Source: Vallitalea guaymasensis (GTDB lineage: Bacteria > Bacillota > Clostridia > Lachnospirales > Vallitaleaceae). Taken from it: DNA of 64,000 nucleotides. This document shows positions 8,694 through 17,304 of the stretch, piece by piece. The stretch lies in the NCBI RefSeq assembly GCF_018141425.1, contig NZ_CP058561.1:2914001-2978000 (forward strand), read 5' to 3'. A program made the translations under genes and the position numbers. Each line of letters starts with the position of its first letter. The first letter of the stretch is position 1. The notes beneath the pieces are model-generated. The model was not told where the DNA came from. It ran no database searches and saw only the letters and a list, made by a program, of their open reading frames with translations.

Positions 8694-10058
8694 TCAAAAT
8701 GAAGACGGTTCTTTACCAATTTCACCTATTGTTTCCCAATGACGATTTTGAAGTGATTCTAATGAGCGTTTTGCATACTTATCAAAATCTTCTTCATGTC
8801 CTACCATTGGATTCATGGTACATCGTACAGGTAATCCAACTAAGAAACGTTTAATACATCCTTCATTACACCGTGTACAACGAACAATATCTTCGGTTTT
8901 TCCTTCAGCATACTTATTCACCCACTCTGGATCAGCTATTTGTTGTCTGCCTTGTGAAATCATATCTACGTCACCATTTCGAACTGCTTCATCTGCTAAT
9001 TCAGGATCATGAACTGATGGACAAATAAGTGGAATGGTTAATCCTTGTTTAACTATTTTAGCTTTAGGTAATACTTGACCTTCTTTTTTGGGAATAAAGT
9101 CACTCATACATTCATAAGACCCATCTGATAAATGAATAAAATTAGCGCCATAGCTTTCTAATTTTTTAGCTACTTCATTAGCATATTCAGGAGTAATATC
9201 TCCTTCAATTTCTACTGATGCACTAATTCTAACACCGATAACAAAGTCAGGTCCTACATACTTTCTCATTGAATCAATACTTTCTTTGATAATTCTTAGT
9301 TTGTTATCCAATGAACCACCATATTGGTCAGTTCTTTGATTTAATCTTGGTGATATAAATGAATGTAATAAGTATCCATGAGGTGCATGAATCTCAATTC
9401 CATCAAATCCTGCTAATTTAATACATTTTGCAGCATAACCATAATCAGCTATCAGTTTGCTGATTTCTTCTTTTGTTATTTCTCTTGGTATTTCTCCAAT
9501 AATATGCATACCAGGCACATTACTGATCTGTTCAAAGGCTTTTATTGGATCGGTACTAATTTTTTCATTATAACCAAGTGTTCTTGCTAGGGAGAGGGTA
9601 GGCTTCATATTTGTTGGAGAGCCTAAACCAGTTATTAGTTTATGGTGTCGTACATGATATCCAATAGGTGAAGCGGCTACTGGTTGAGTGGCTCCAAGAT
9701 CGCTTGTTCCTTGAGCACCGGGACCAATAGATACTTGTGCAATGATCTTTGCTCCAAATGACTTGACATGCTCTACAAAATCAGCCATTTTAGGTACAAA
9801 AGTCTCATCATAAATTGCTAAATTATTATATTTACGATATGTATCTGCAGTCTCGTGGTCAGTACCTCTCATAGCTTCAACAATAATCATTCCAGTACCA
9901 CCCATAGCTCTTGCAGCATAATAAGCTTTTTGTTGTTTACTAGGAAAGTGCATTGGAGCAGTATAATTCATATTCATTGGTGCCATAACCACTCTATTCT
10001 TAATAGTATGACTTCCTATTTTGATTGGTTGTAATAGAGGTTTTTCTTGATTTGACAT
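8694..10058 (-). CDS. NADH:flavin oxidoreductase (old yellow enzyme type) without FAD/NAD domain
   Basis: The 454-residue protein holds an FMN-binding TIM barrel (about 5-360) with the family start KIGSHTIKNRVVMAPM and active-site IEIHAPHGYLLHSF. A 2,4-dienoyl-CoA-reductase-type iron-sulfur motif follows: Cys-x2-Cys-x3-Cys-x11-Cys in CTRCNEGC...VRC. Relatives of the BaiCD/FadH/trimethylamine dehydrogenase type run to ~640-670 residues with FAD and NAD(P) domains. Here translation stops about 40 residues after the cluster, and the 211 bp behind it hold no remnant. An external flavoprotein would have to feed electrons in. It lies behind a MarR gene and shares an operator-like motif with it. Likely substrates are alkenes with electron-withdrawing groups, but none is proven. 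Confidence 0.85.
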   Translation of the reverse strand: MSNQEKPLLQPIKIGSHTIKNRVVMAPMNMNYTAPMHFPSKQQKAYYAARAMGGTGMIIVEAMRGTDHETADTYRKYNNLAIYDETFVPKMADFVEHVKSFGAKIIAQVSIGPGAQGTSDLGATQPVAASPIGYHVRHHKLITGLGSPTNMKPTLSLARTLGYNEKISTDPIKAFEQISNVPGMHIIGEIPREITKEEISKLIADYGYAAKCIKLAGFDGIEIHAPHGYLLHSFISPRLNQRTDQYGGSLDNKLRIIKESIDSMRKYVGPDFVIGVRISASVEIEGDITPEYANEVAKKLESYGANFIHLSDGSYECMSDFIPKKEGQVLPKAKIVKQGLTIPLICPSVHDPELADEAVRNGDVDMISQGRQQIADPEWVNKYAEGKTEDIVRCTRCNEGCIKRFLVGLPVRCTMNPMVGHEEDFDKYAKRSLESLQNRHWETIGEIGKEPSSF

Positions 10059-10096
10059 AATTAATTCTTCCTTTCATATTTTAGTATAATCGTATA

Positions 10097-10122
10097 TTAG
10101 GAATTTCGTTATATTATCCTAA
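10097..10122. promoter_or_regulatory. Operator-like palindrome between MarR and old-yellow-enzyme genes
   Basis: TTAGGA and TCCTAA flank the core GGAATTTCGTTATATT. The same core, GGAAGTTCGTTATATT, appears on the minus strand at 10577-10595 just below the marR promoter. Shared sites at both genes suggest the MarR protein binds both. Confidence 0.5.
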
Positions 10123-10130
10123 AAAAAATA

Positions 10131-10553
10131 TTACATAAGTTTATCTAGGATTAGCAATAGTTGATCAATTTCTTCATGGGTAAGTTTTTTTGTAAATTCC
10201 ATTATTTTTTCTTGACGCATGGTAGTAACTTTGATTAATGCATCATGTCCCTTTTCAGTTAATGTTGAAACGACCATTCTTCTATCTTCGTCACTGGTTT
10301 TTCTAACAATATAACCTTTTTTTACAAGGCGGTCCATAGTCTTTGTTGGAGTACTTACTGCAACTTCTAACTGCTGAGCAATTTCTTTTATTGTTTTTTC
10401 AGAATTTAATCCAATAGCATCCATAATACCGATTTCGGCAATTGTAAGATCACCAATATCCATATCAGAGATTTTTTTGATAATATCTTTTTCAATAATA
10501 CCAACTAGTCTTTTAAATTGTAGAAAAATGTTGTCTAATCGATTGTTATTCAT
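10131..10553 (-). CDS. MarR family transcriptional regulator (upstream of old yellow enzyme)
   Basis: The 140-residue protein is a typical MarR winged helix. The recognition region AQQLEVAVSTPTKTMDRLVKKGY and wing KTSDEDRRMVVSTLTEKG are clear, with dimerisation helices at both ends. It lies 72 bp upstream of, and on the same strand as, the short old-yellow-enzyme gene. Both are preceded by the same GGAAnTTCGTTATATT motif, so it probably represses itself and the reductase until an electrophile or aromatic ligand is present. The ligand is unknown. Confidence 0.88.
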   Translation of the reverse strand: MNNNRLDNIFLQFKRLVGIIEKDIIKKISDMDIGDLTIAEIGIMDAIGLNSEKTIKEIAQQLEVAVSTPTKTMDRLVKKGYIVRKTSDEDRRMVVSTLTEKGHDALIKVTTMRQEKIMEFTKKLTHEEIDQLLLILDKLM

Positions 10554-10576
10554 ATTAATTTCCTTTCATTACCATA

Positions 10577-10634
10577 AATATAACGAACTTCCTTATACTA
10601 GTTGCATTGTATCATTTGATTTTTTTATTGTCAA
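10577..10634 (-). promoter_or_regulatory. marR promoter with downstream operator motif
   Basis: On the minus strand TTGACA (10629-10634) and TACAAT (10606-10611) are separated by exactly 17 bp. The motif GGAAGTTCGTTATATT lies immediately downstream (10577-10595), where a bound repressor would block initiation or clearance. Confidence 0.65.
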
Positions 10635-10680
10635 GGATAATTATTAATGTTTTTCTTACTTACGGTTATGTAGGAAGAGA

Positions 10681-11334
10681 TTAATCAATCTTCCCTTCTA
10701 TAGATAATTCCGCTTCATAAGCATATGCAAATCCATTATACTCAATTTCAGGTTTTGCGAAAAGATCGCTGTGGATTGCGTTGATTCGCTTGAATCCATA
10801 ATGTTCATAAAATCCATAATTACATCCAGCATCTGTCATTAAGATTATATTTCTAATACCTTGGTTCTTACAGTAGTTAATATACCTATTCATCAGTTTT
10901 TTGCCTAACCCGTTTCCTCGGGTATTTTCATCGACAAAAAATAAAGTTATTTCATTATCGTATTTCTTTACGTCTTTCATTATTTTTTCATTATCTTTTA
11001 CCATTATAGATATATTTTTAATAGCCTGTATTCTTTTGCCGAATTCACCGGTTAACCATCTAAATATAAAGTTTATACCTAATCCGATATAGTTTAAGGA
11101 TAACTTTTTTTTATTAATTGATCTAGCCATTAAAATTCCTACTAATTTGTCGTTTTCATCTACAATTAAATCATGATAGTCACTGGCAATCATAGAATAT
11201 TTGAAAAATATTTTGTAGAAATAAATGTTATCTTTAATTCCTTCAAAGCATTTATCATAATGCCATGTTTTTCTCATCATTTTTGCTGCATCCAGTGTAT
11301 ATGAACTTTTATATTTAACAAACTTGAATTTCAT
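10681..11334 (-). CDS. GNAT family N-acetyltransferase
   Basis: The 217-residue protein carries the GNAT acetyl-CoA-binding motif A in ENTRGNGLGKKLMNRYI and motif B in GFYEHYGFKRI. The N-terminal ~90 residues are longer than in minimal GNATs and contain one hydrophobic stretch (about 72-90). An AGGAGGA site precedes the ATG on the minus strand. It stands alone between two MarR genes, and its substrate cannot be inferred. Confidence 0.85.
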   Translation of the reverse strand: MKFKFVKYKSSYTLDAAKMMRKTWHYDKCFEGIKDNIYFYKIFFKYSMIASDYHDLIVDENDKLVGILMARSINKKKLSLNYIGLGINFIFRWLTGEFGKRIQAIKNISIMVKDNEKIMKDVKKYDNEITLFFVDENTRGNGLGKKLMNRYINYCKNQGIRNIILMTDAGCNYGFYEHYGFKRINAIHSDLFAKPEIEYNGFAYAYEAELSIEGKID

Positions 11335-11445
11335 ATATTTTCTCCTCCTTTATTTTTAAATTATTCTTATAATGTTAAATAACACTCATGAAGTTCGAAA
11401 ATGCAGTTATTATGTTTTATACTTTTTTATAATATTTTATTGTAA

Positions 11446-11901
11446 TTATTTGACTTTAAGTTCTTCATCTACTGTCAATTTAAAATGACGTGTTAGTATA
11501 AGAATCATCTCATTAAATTTTTGTATATCTTCTTTTGAATAGTATTCTTCAATTTCACTAACAGCATGATCAAGTGACAGGTCGTATACTTTGAATAAAT
11601 CCTTTGCCTTATGAGTAGTTGAAAGATAGTAGGTTCTTTTATCTTGCTTACTTTGTTTCTTTTCTACCAGCCCAAGCCGTTCTAATTCTTTGACTTTAAG
11701 AGTCACAGATGATTTTGCAATATGTAGTGCGTTTGCAATATAGCTAACGGTACAGTTTTCAGTAGAATCTATAAGATCAAGATATAGTAAGCTGTTATAA
11801 GTAATTTTATTATCAAATTTTGGGTTGTTCATTAGTTTTAGTTCATTTAAAATATAATCTTGATAGAATTTGATAATATTGCATCTTAAGTCCATTTTCA
11901 T
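11446..11901 (-). CDS. MarR family transcriptional regulator
   Basis: The 151-residue winged-helix protein has the recognition helix ALHIAKSSVTLKVKELERLGL and wing KKQSKQDKRTYYLS, with longer terminal dimerisation helices. An inverted repeat spans its own promoter, so autorepression is likely. No obvious target operon adjoins it on the same strand: the GNAT gene is 111 bp downstream and could be co-transcribed. The divergent neighbour is the T-box-controlled transporter, about 570 bp away. Confidence 0.85.
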   Translation of the reverse strand: MKMDLRCNIIKFYQDYILNELKLMNNPKFDNKITYNSLLYLDLIDSTENCTVSYIANALHIAKSSVTLKVKELERLGLVEKKQSKQDKRTYYLSTTHKAKDLFKVYDLSLDHAVSEIEEYYSKEDIQKFNEMILILTRHFKLTVDEELKVK

Positions 11902-11907
11902 TCTCCT

Positions 11908-11956
11908 TTAGTTAGGTTAATATAATTATAATAGCCTAACTAAAAATAATTGTCAA
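11908..11956 (-). promoter_or_regulatory. Promoter with inverted-repeat operator for MarR gene
   Basis: On the minus strand TTGACA (11951-11956) and TATTAT (11928-11933) are 17 bp apart. The 9-bp inverted repeat TTAGTTAGG/CCTAACTAA (11908-11916 with 11935-11943) brackets the -10 box, an arrangement suited to autorepression. Confidence 0.65.
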
Positions 11957-12089
11957 CCTCTATTTAACGAAATATTAATTGATTGCTAACAGCATTAAAA
12001 AATATAGACTATAGGAATTATAATATGAATTAAGGTCACACTTGATTTATATTGAATATTATGATATTGTAAGGTAAATATGTAATGCA

Positions 12090-12352
12090 AAGAAGGAAAT
12101 AAGTAAAAACAGATAAAGTTTTACAGAGAGCATCCGGTTGGTGAAAGGATGTAAACTAACTGTATTGAATACATTCCGGAGCAGCTGCCTGAAATATTTT
12201 AGTAGGGTAAGACGGGTACGCCCGATATAGCGTAAGTGTGTGTTAGCACACAATGAGGAGTATTTTTTTTTGAAGATACTTGAACCAGAGGTGGTACCAC
12301 GAAACTTTCGTCCTCTGTCCCTTTTTTATTAGGGACAGGGGACTTTTATTTT
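12090..12352 (+). promoter_or_regulatory. T-box riboswitch, probable tyrosine (UAC) specifier
   Basis: The leader shows the T-box order: stem I with AGAGA (near 12125), a distal stem CATCC/GGATG, a specifier loop reading GAA-TAC-A with TAC at 12170-12172, and the conserved T-box AGAGGTGGTACCACG at 12287-12301. A terminator stem follows. UAC specifies tyrosine. Uncharged tRNA-Tyr would stabilise the antiterminator (CAGAGG near 12286 with CCTCTG near 12312) and allow transcription of the transporter. The specifier phase was assigned by comparison with known leaders, not by folding. Confidence 0.88.
12310..12352 (+). terminator. T-box regulated terminator
   Basis: A 13-bp stem with one G-U pair (12310-12322 with 12331-12343) is followed by TTTTATTTT. 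Its left arm overlaps the antiterminator partner CCTCTG, so the two structures exclude each other. Confidence 0.82.
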
Positions 12353-12470
12353 CTATGGAAAGTTTTACTTTTTTATTACTAAAGAACTAAGTTTGTTTTA
12401 AGAGGAACATTGTTTTTTAGAATTATATGAGTAAAACAAAATTGATGATTTAATTTAGGAGGATTCTTTA

Positions 12471-13808
12471 ATGGATATTGAAAAAAAACAAAAATCAAAA
12501 AGATTTCGCAGTCGCTGGGGATTTATTTTAGCATCTGTGGGTTCTGCTGTAGGAATGGCTAATGTATGGGGATTTCCAAATAAACTGGGGAGTAATGGTG
12601 GTGGTGCATTTTTACTAATCTATCTACTTTTTATTTTTATTTTTAGTTATGTAGGCTTACCTGCAGAGTTTGCTATTGGACGCCGTTCCAAAACAGGAAC
12701 TTTGGGTTCTTATGAAAACGCTTTGAACACACGCAGTAAAAGAGCTGGGAAAATTGGCGGAATTCTCGGCTGGTTACCATTAGCAGGATCAATGTGCATT
12801 GCTATAGGTTATGCCGTTATTGTAGCCTATATATTTAAGGCTTTGATTAATTCCTTAACAGGTAATTTAATGACTGTAGATACTGGTAAGTGGTTTGAAT
12901 CTTTTTCACTTACGCCTCATTCTGTAATACCATACCATGTTATTATAGTAATAGTAACTTTGTTTACACTATTCTTAGGAGTAAAGAGTATTGAAAAAAC
13001 AAACAAAATTATGATGCCTTTATTTTTTATAATATTTATTGTTTTGGCAGTACGTGTTGCAATGCTTCCAAATGTAATGGAAGGTTACTTGTTTATGCTT
13101 ATTCCACGTTGGGAGGTACTGAAAGACCCAATGGTATGGATTTGGGCTATGGGGCAAGCATTATTTTCACTGTCCATTACAGGAAGTGGGATGATTGTTT
13201 ATGGTGCTTATTTAGGAGAAAATGAAGATGTGATTTCTGTGGCTCGTAAAACTGCTCTTTTTGATACTATTGCAGCACTTATTGCAGCCTTGGTAATTAT
13301 CCCCGCATGTTTCTCTTATGACCTTGATGTTGGAGCAGGTCCAGGATTACTTTTTGTTACATTGCCTACCATTTTACAGGATATTCCTATGGGTCGTATT
13401 TTTGCAATTATTTTATATGTTGCTATGATTTTCGCAGGTATCAGTTCTTTGCAAAATATGTTTGAAGCAGTTGGTGAATCTTTACTACATAAGTTTCCTA
13501 AACTCAATCGTAAAGGAGTTCTATGCATTTTATGTTTAATCTGTTTAGGCTTTGGAATAAATATGGAAGCTATCTTCCAGTGGGGTCCATGGATGGATTT
13601 TGTATCAATTTATATTATCCCTATAGGTGCAACATTAGGTGCTGTTTGTTGGTTTTGGGTAATGAAAAAAGAAGATTTATTTCTTGAAATCAATAAGGGT
13701 AGAACTAAAAAACAGGGAAATGCATGGTATTATATCGGTCGCTATGTATATGTTCCATTTGTCATTATCCTTTGTTGTGTAGCTATGTTTATGAAAGTAG
13801 CTTTCTAA
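12471..13808 (+). CDS. Sodium-dependent transporter of the neurotransmitter:sodium symporter family
   Basis: The 445-residue protein has about 11 transmembrane helices. It opens with the family signature region RWGFILASVGSAVGMANVWG and FPNKLGSNGGGAFLL, matching TM1 of LeuT/TnaT-type symporters. These import an amino acid with sodium ions. The upstream T-box specifier reads as tyrosine, which makes an aromatic amino acid, most likely tyrosine, the probable substrate. The gene is monocistronic with its own terminator. Length is slightly below 12-TM eukaryotic relatives and normal for bacterial 11-TM members. Confidence 0.9.
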   Translation: MDIEKKQKSKRFRSRWGFILASVGSAVGMANVWGFPNKLGSNGGGAFLLIYLLFIFIFSYVGLPAEFAIGRRSKTGTLGSYENALNTRSKRAGKIGGILGWLPLAGSMCIAIGYAVIVAYIFKALINSLTGNLMTVDTGKWFESFSLTPHSVIPYHVIIVIVTLFTLFLGVKSIEKTNKIMMPLFFIIFIVLAVRVAMLPNVMEGYLFMLIPRWEVLKDPMVWIWAMGQALFSLSITGSGMIVYGAYLGENEDVISVARKTALFDTIAALIAALVIIPACFSYDLDVGAGPGLLFVTLPTILQDIPMGRIFAIILYVAMIFAGISSLQNMFEAVGESLLHKFPKLNRKGVLCILCLICLGFGINMEAIFQWGPWMDFVSIYIIPIGATLGAVCWFWVMKKEDLFLEINKGRTKKQGNAWYYIGRYVYVPFVIILCCVAMFMKVAF

Positions 13809-13866
13809 TTTGAATTCATTTAAATTTAACGCTCTGTTTTAAAGGAGTGTTGAAAATAGAACGTAT

Positions 13867-13899
13867 AAAAGTGGACAAACTAATTTGTCCACTTTATTT
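13867..13899 (+). terminator. Rho-independent terminator after the symporter gene
   Basis: AAAGTGGACAAA pairs perfectly with TTTGTCCACTTT across CTAA, followed by ATTTC. It may also serve the convergent gene ending at 13992. Confidence 0.75.
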
Positions 13900-13991
13900 C
13901 TTAATAATTTAAGATTGCTGATAAATCTAATTGATAAATTGCAATTTATATACTTGATCTTATCTTCTAATTAAGTACAATAAATTAAAAA

Positions 13992-14339
13992 CTAATCAAA
14001 AAACTTCCCCTTGAAAAAATTCTCATTGTCAAGTTTCCTTGCCGTAAGCCTGAACATGACGCAACCATCTGGGCATACAATGTCCTTGCTATATTTAGAA
14101 CTGCCGCCAATATTCTGTAAATCACCACCACTTCTGACCGACTCCATGATTGGGAACATAATCATCATAACTTTGGAACAGATACCTTGTCCATCCGAAT
14201 TCACTGGACAGCCATAGGTGCAGGTATATTTATCCCCCACTTCCTCACCGTTTCGGCAGTACCTCTCTGTATGGTCACTGCGAAGAAAGCCAGTTACCTC
14301 AATTTCAAATTCGTACTCCTCATCATACCATTTTTTCAT
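13992..14339 (-). CDS. Small Cys-rich protein of the TIGR04076 type
   Basis: The 115-residue protein resembles the TIGR04076 family of short bacterial proteins, judged by the YEFEIEVTGF start, the central CxxG/C-rich segment (TCTYGCPVNSDGQGIC) and the C-terminal CPDGCVMFRL. Five cysteines are visible in CxxxC- and CPxxC-like settings, which could bind metal or be redox-active. The family has no established biochemical role. It is monocistronic on the minus strand. Confidence 0.6.
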   Translation of the reverse strand: MKKWYDEEYEFEIEVTGFLRSDHTERYCRNGEEVGDKYTCTYGCPVNSDGQGICSKVMMIMFPIMESVRSGGDLQNIGGSSKYSKDIVCPDGCVMFRLTARKLDNENFFKGKFFD

Positions 14340-14545
14340 GATTTACCTCCAAATTCTAATTTATTAAGTAGTTTAATAAGCAACTTACTCGTATAATAAT
14401 TTAATTCTTGGATACTTTATATTCTTATTATACATAATTTATGGATTATAATTCCAGTGATTATTGAAATTAAATTGTATTTTATTCAAAAGATAACTGC
14501 TATGAAAAAATCTTAAAATATAGAATAAAGAGCACAAAATAATGC

Positions 14546-14600
14546 TTGACAATTAGGGCAGTCTTAATTATTATATAAATAGGGCAGTCCTAATTTATTG
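14546..14600 (+). promoter_or_regulatory. Promoter and repeated operator of a ribbon-helix-helix-like gene
   Basis: TTGACA (14546-14551) and TATTAT (14569-14574) have 17-bp spacing. The direct repeat TAGGGCAGTC(T/C)TAATT occurs inside the spacer (from 14554) and again downstream of the -10 box (from 14580), 26 bp apart. This fits cooperative autorepression by the encoded DNA-binding protein. Confidence 0.65.
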
Positions 14601-14611
14601 GAGGTGAAGAA

Positions 14612-14788
14612 TTGGAGAAAAAGAAACGAGGTCGCCCAACTGACAATCCTAAACGTTATAAGGTAACTGCAAAATTAGATGTTGAAAGCAAAGAAATTTT
14701 GGACACCTATTGTAGCGAAAAAGATGTAAGCATGATGGAAGCAATAAGGCGTGGGATTAAGAAGTTAAAAGATGACCTTAAAGGATGA
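14612..14788 (+). CDS. Small ribbon-helix-helix-type DNA-binding protein
   Basis: This 58-residue ORF starts at TTG behind GGAGGTGAA. It begins EKKKRGRPTDNPK and continues into a short beta strand (YKVTAKLDVE) and two predicted helices, the layout of CopG/Arc ribbon-helix-helix proteins with an AT-hook-like GRP motif. Such proteins are common on mobile elements and in toxin-antitoxin or plasmid-copy circuits. The two direct repeats over its own promoter support autoregulation. No toxin-like partner adjoins it; the next gene on the strand is an unknown 96-residue ORF. Confidence 0.7.
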   Translation: MEKKKRGRPTDNPKRYKVTAKLDVESKEILDTYCSEKDVSMMEAIRRGIKKLKDDLKG

Positions 14789-14791
14789 AAA

Positions 14792-14832
14792 GAAGTAGTG
14801 CCCAGTCGCTAAACAAAGTCACTACTTCCCTT
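14792..14832 (+). terminator. Terminator-like hairpin after the small DNA-binding gene
   Basis: GAAGTAGTG (14792-14800) pairs perfectly with CACTACTTC (14820-14828) across a 19-nt loop. The following CCTTATG is a weak T tract, so termination efficiency is uncertain. Confidence 0.5.
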
Positions 14833-14906
14833 ATGCCCTTCATCATAGACGAAGGTAAATTTATTATACCTTGTTTATGGTAATATTTCAAGAATGAGAG
14901 GTATAT

Positions 14907-15197
14907 ATGATGGAAGGTTTTAGATGGCATTTTAATAATTTTACATCAGAAATGCAAAATACAGCGTATAGACATTTTATAGAGACGGATAGAGATTATA
15001 ATGAAGCACAATATTATTTAAAGAAGCATCAGGATAGTTTTGATGATATATTAAATAAGCTTAATAAGGAAGATAGAAAATTTATTATAGAATATATAGA
15101 TAAACAAACATTAAAAGCATCATGTAGTAGTAATGAGTTATACATAGTAGGATATAGAGATTGGGTTAAATTGTTAAGAGAACTTGGAGTTATATAA
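14907..15197 (+). CDS. Hypothetical protein, 96 residues
   Basis: I do not recognise this family. The protein is charged and mostly helical (for example EAQYYLKKHQDSFDDILNKL and EDRKFIIEYIDKQTLKAS), with no signal peptide or membrane helix and no catalytic motif. A GAGAGG element lies 7-12 bp before tandem ATGs at 14907 and 14910. It stands alone, between the small DNA-binding gene and the insertion element, in a stretch that looks like accessory DNA. Confidence 0.5.
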   Translation: MMEGFRWHFNNFTSEMQNTAYRHFIETDRDYNEAQYYLKKHQDSFDDILNKLNKEDRKFIIEYIDKQTLKASCSSNELYIVGYRDWVKLLRELGVI

Positions 15198-15370
15198 ATA
15201 AATCAAGATGATTAAGTTTAGAATATTAGAAGACGAGACTGATATCTAGTTTAGATTCTTTATTATGATTAGCTAAGAATATAGATACAAAAAAATATGT
15301 AAGAGCATAAGAAATGTGAATTCATAATTTTAATCTTATAAATCTTAGCTAATCCTAATTAATTTGAGTA
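15198..15370. other. Non-coding AT-rich spacer with an inverted repeat
   Basis: No gene is apparent. The 11-mer GATTAGCTAAG (15267-15277) is matched by its complement CTTAGCTAATC (15344-15354). The purpose is unknown. Confidence 0.4.
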
Positions 15371-15453
15371 TATACCCGGAAATATCTTGGTACGGGTTAA
15401 AAATAGGAAAAACCTTGTTACTGGTTAAAACCCGGAAAGAACTTGTGACAAAA
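15371..15453. repeat. Three degenerate 27-28 bp tandem repeats left of the insertion element
   Basis: Units at 15371-15397, 15398-15425 and 15426-15453 share a core of the form (TA)-AAAnCCGGAAAnnnCTTG followed by TACnGGT. They lie outside the transposase gene and resemble the repeats found on its other side. Confidence 0.5.
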
Positions 15454-15724
15454 GGGAGATTATGATTTCAATAAAAGAAACATATTGTAAATAAACACAG
15501 GATCTGATGCATTTCATTCAATCCTTTTTTTATGTATATAAATAGAAAAAGCAATTAAAAGGCATTGTATTAAACAAAAATAAATAATATTTAAAACCTT
15601 AATTGCAAAATGAAATTCCATACCTAATTGTTAAGTTTTTTAAATAAGTCTCTTTGATAAGAGGATATGTATAAGTATGGATTTTCGACCTACATAAAAT
15701 TTGAATAGTTGATTAGTTTCATTC

Positions 15725-15757
15725 AGGAGAGCCAAAAAAGATGGTTTTCCTTTTTCT
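15725..15757 (+). terminator. Terminator hairpin upstream of the transposase
   Basis: A 10-bp stem with two G-U pairs (15725-15734 with 15742-15751) and a T-rich tail lies about 70 bp before the transposase start. It would block read-in transcription, a common insertion-sequence safeguard. Confidence 0.6.
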
Positions 15758-15827
15758 TTTGTTTGATATTTTCATCGTTTTTTGTTACGGTTGATTAGCT
15801 GGTGGCTGTATAAAAGGAGGTAGATTT

Positions 15828-17117
15828 ATGTCTAAATACCTAACCTATGATGATCGATTAGAAATCGAAGCTGGATTAAAGGCAGGTCTTTCTTTCGGAG
15901 CCATAGCTAAAATTATATCTAAGGACAGAACCACAATAGCAAAAGAGATTAAACGAAATCTCATTATCAAAAAAACAGGGTATGGCGCATATCCTTATAA
16001 TTCTTGTAAACTAAGACTTAAGTGTACCAGAACCAAAGTATGTGATGAATGTAAGTATCCATCAAAACCCTATTGTAAAAACTGTAAGCTTTGCAATGAT
16101 GGTTGTCACTACTTTGAAGAAGATGTTTGTGTCAGCAAGTTTAAACCACCTTATGTTTGTAATGGTTGCAATACGTTACCAAAGTGTACATTGGCAAAAC
16201 CTTATTACAGTGCTATTGATGCCCACAATAAATACTCTGAGAATATTTCTGAATCAAGAAGTGGAATTATTACCAATGAGGTTGAAATAGCAAGAATCAA
16301 TGCTATCATTTCACCACTTATCCGTAAAGGTCAGTCCATACATCAAATCTATGTTAACCATGTAGATGAGCTGATGTGCAGTGAAAAAACCTTATACAAC
16401 TATGTTGATGCATGTCTTTTTGATGTCAGAAACATTGATTTGCCAAGAAAAGTTAAGTTCAGACCACGTTACAAAAAGTCTGAATTTAAGATTGATAGAA
16501 AGTGTCGTATTGACCGTACATACAAGGATTTTACCGAATATATGAATAAAAATCCTGAAACATCTGTTGTTCAAATGGATTGAGTTGTTGGTACAAAAGG
16601 TGGTAAGGTTTTATTAACATTACACTTTGTAGATACCAGCTTTATGATGGCATTTCTTCGTGATGCAAACACTTCCAGGTCGGTTATTGATATCTTTGAT
16701 TATCTCTATAGGACATTTGGAAGAAAAGACTATGAGAAGCTATTCCCTGTACTTTTGACTGACAATGGTAGTGAATTCTCTAATCCAAAAGCTATTGAAT
16801 ATGGTTCCATAGACATCCTTAGAAGTCGTTTGTTTTATTGTGATCCAAGTGCACCCTATCAAAAAGGGGCTATTGAAGTGAATCATACACTGATTCGTAG
16901 AATACTTCCAAAAGGTACATCATTTGATGATTTGACTCAGGAAGATATCTTATTAGTGATGAATCATGTGAACTCTTACACACGCAAAAAGCTGAACGAT
17001 AAAAGTCCATACGAAGCGTTCAGCTTTTATTACGGAGAAGAGATATTAGGTAAGCTAGGTTATGTTTCAGTTGCCGCTGAAAACATAACCTTAACCTATA
17101 AACTTCTCAAAAAATAA
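15828..17117 (+). pseudogene. IS30-family transposase interrupted by one in-frame TGA
   Basis: The frame runs from ATG 15828 to TAA 17117 (about 429 codons) with a single in-frame TGA at 16581-16583. The N-terminus has the IS30 helix-turn-helix (LTYDDRLEIEAGLKAGLSF and DRTTIAKEIKRN), then a Cys-rich zinc-ribbon-like insertion (about 63-125). The catalytic region follows: the first Asp in VQMD directly before the stop, the second in LTDNGSEF, and the Glu in GAIEVNHTLIRRILPKGTS. The TGA replaces the residue after the first catalytic Asp, plausibly Ser or Thr in active copies (TCA to TGA is one change). Without readthrough the catalytic core is split, so this copy is probably dead. Confidence 0.85.
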
Positions 17118-17304
17118 ACCGTAAACCAAACAAACGTCACCAGCATTATGAGTTAACTTAATATCATAAAATAGGGGTGGACTTTCCGATTACAAAAAAA
17201 TCGAAAGAATCTCGACCTCCATTAATGATGCCATTCTATTCATGTCTACACATGAATTATAGCAAAAATACTGTTGAAATCATAATGCTAATATGGAAAT
17301 ATGT

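Noticed and set aside
12059..12253. Minus-strand ORF of 64 codons
   Set aside because: It lies wholly within the T-box leader, whose RNA landmarks explain the sequence better.
16581..16583. TGA as sense codon or selenocysteine
   Set aside because: Many genes here end normally at TGA, and no SECIS-like hairpin was seen after this one. A stop mutation in a decaying transposase is simpler.
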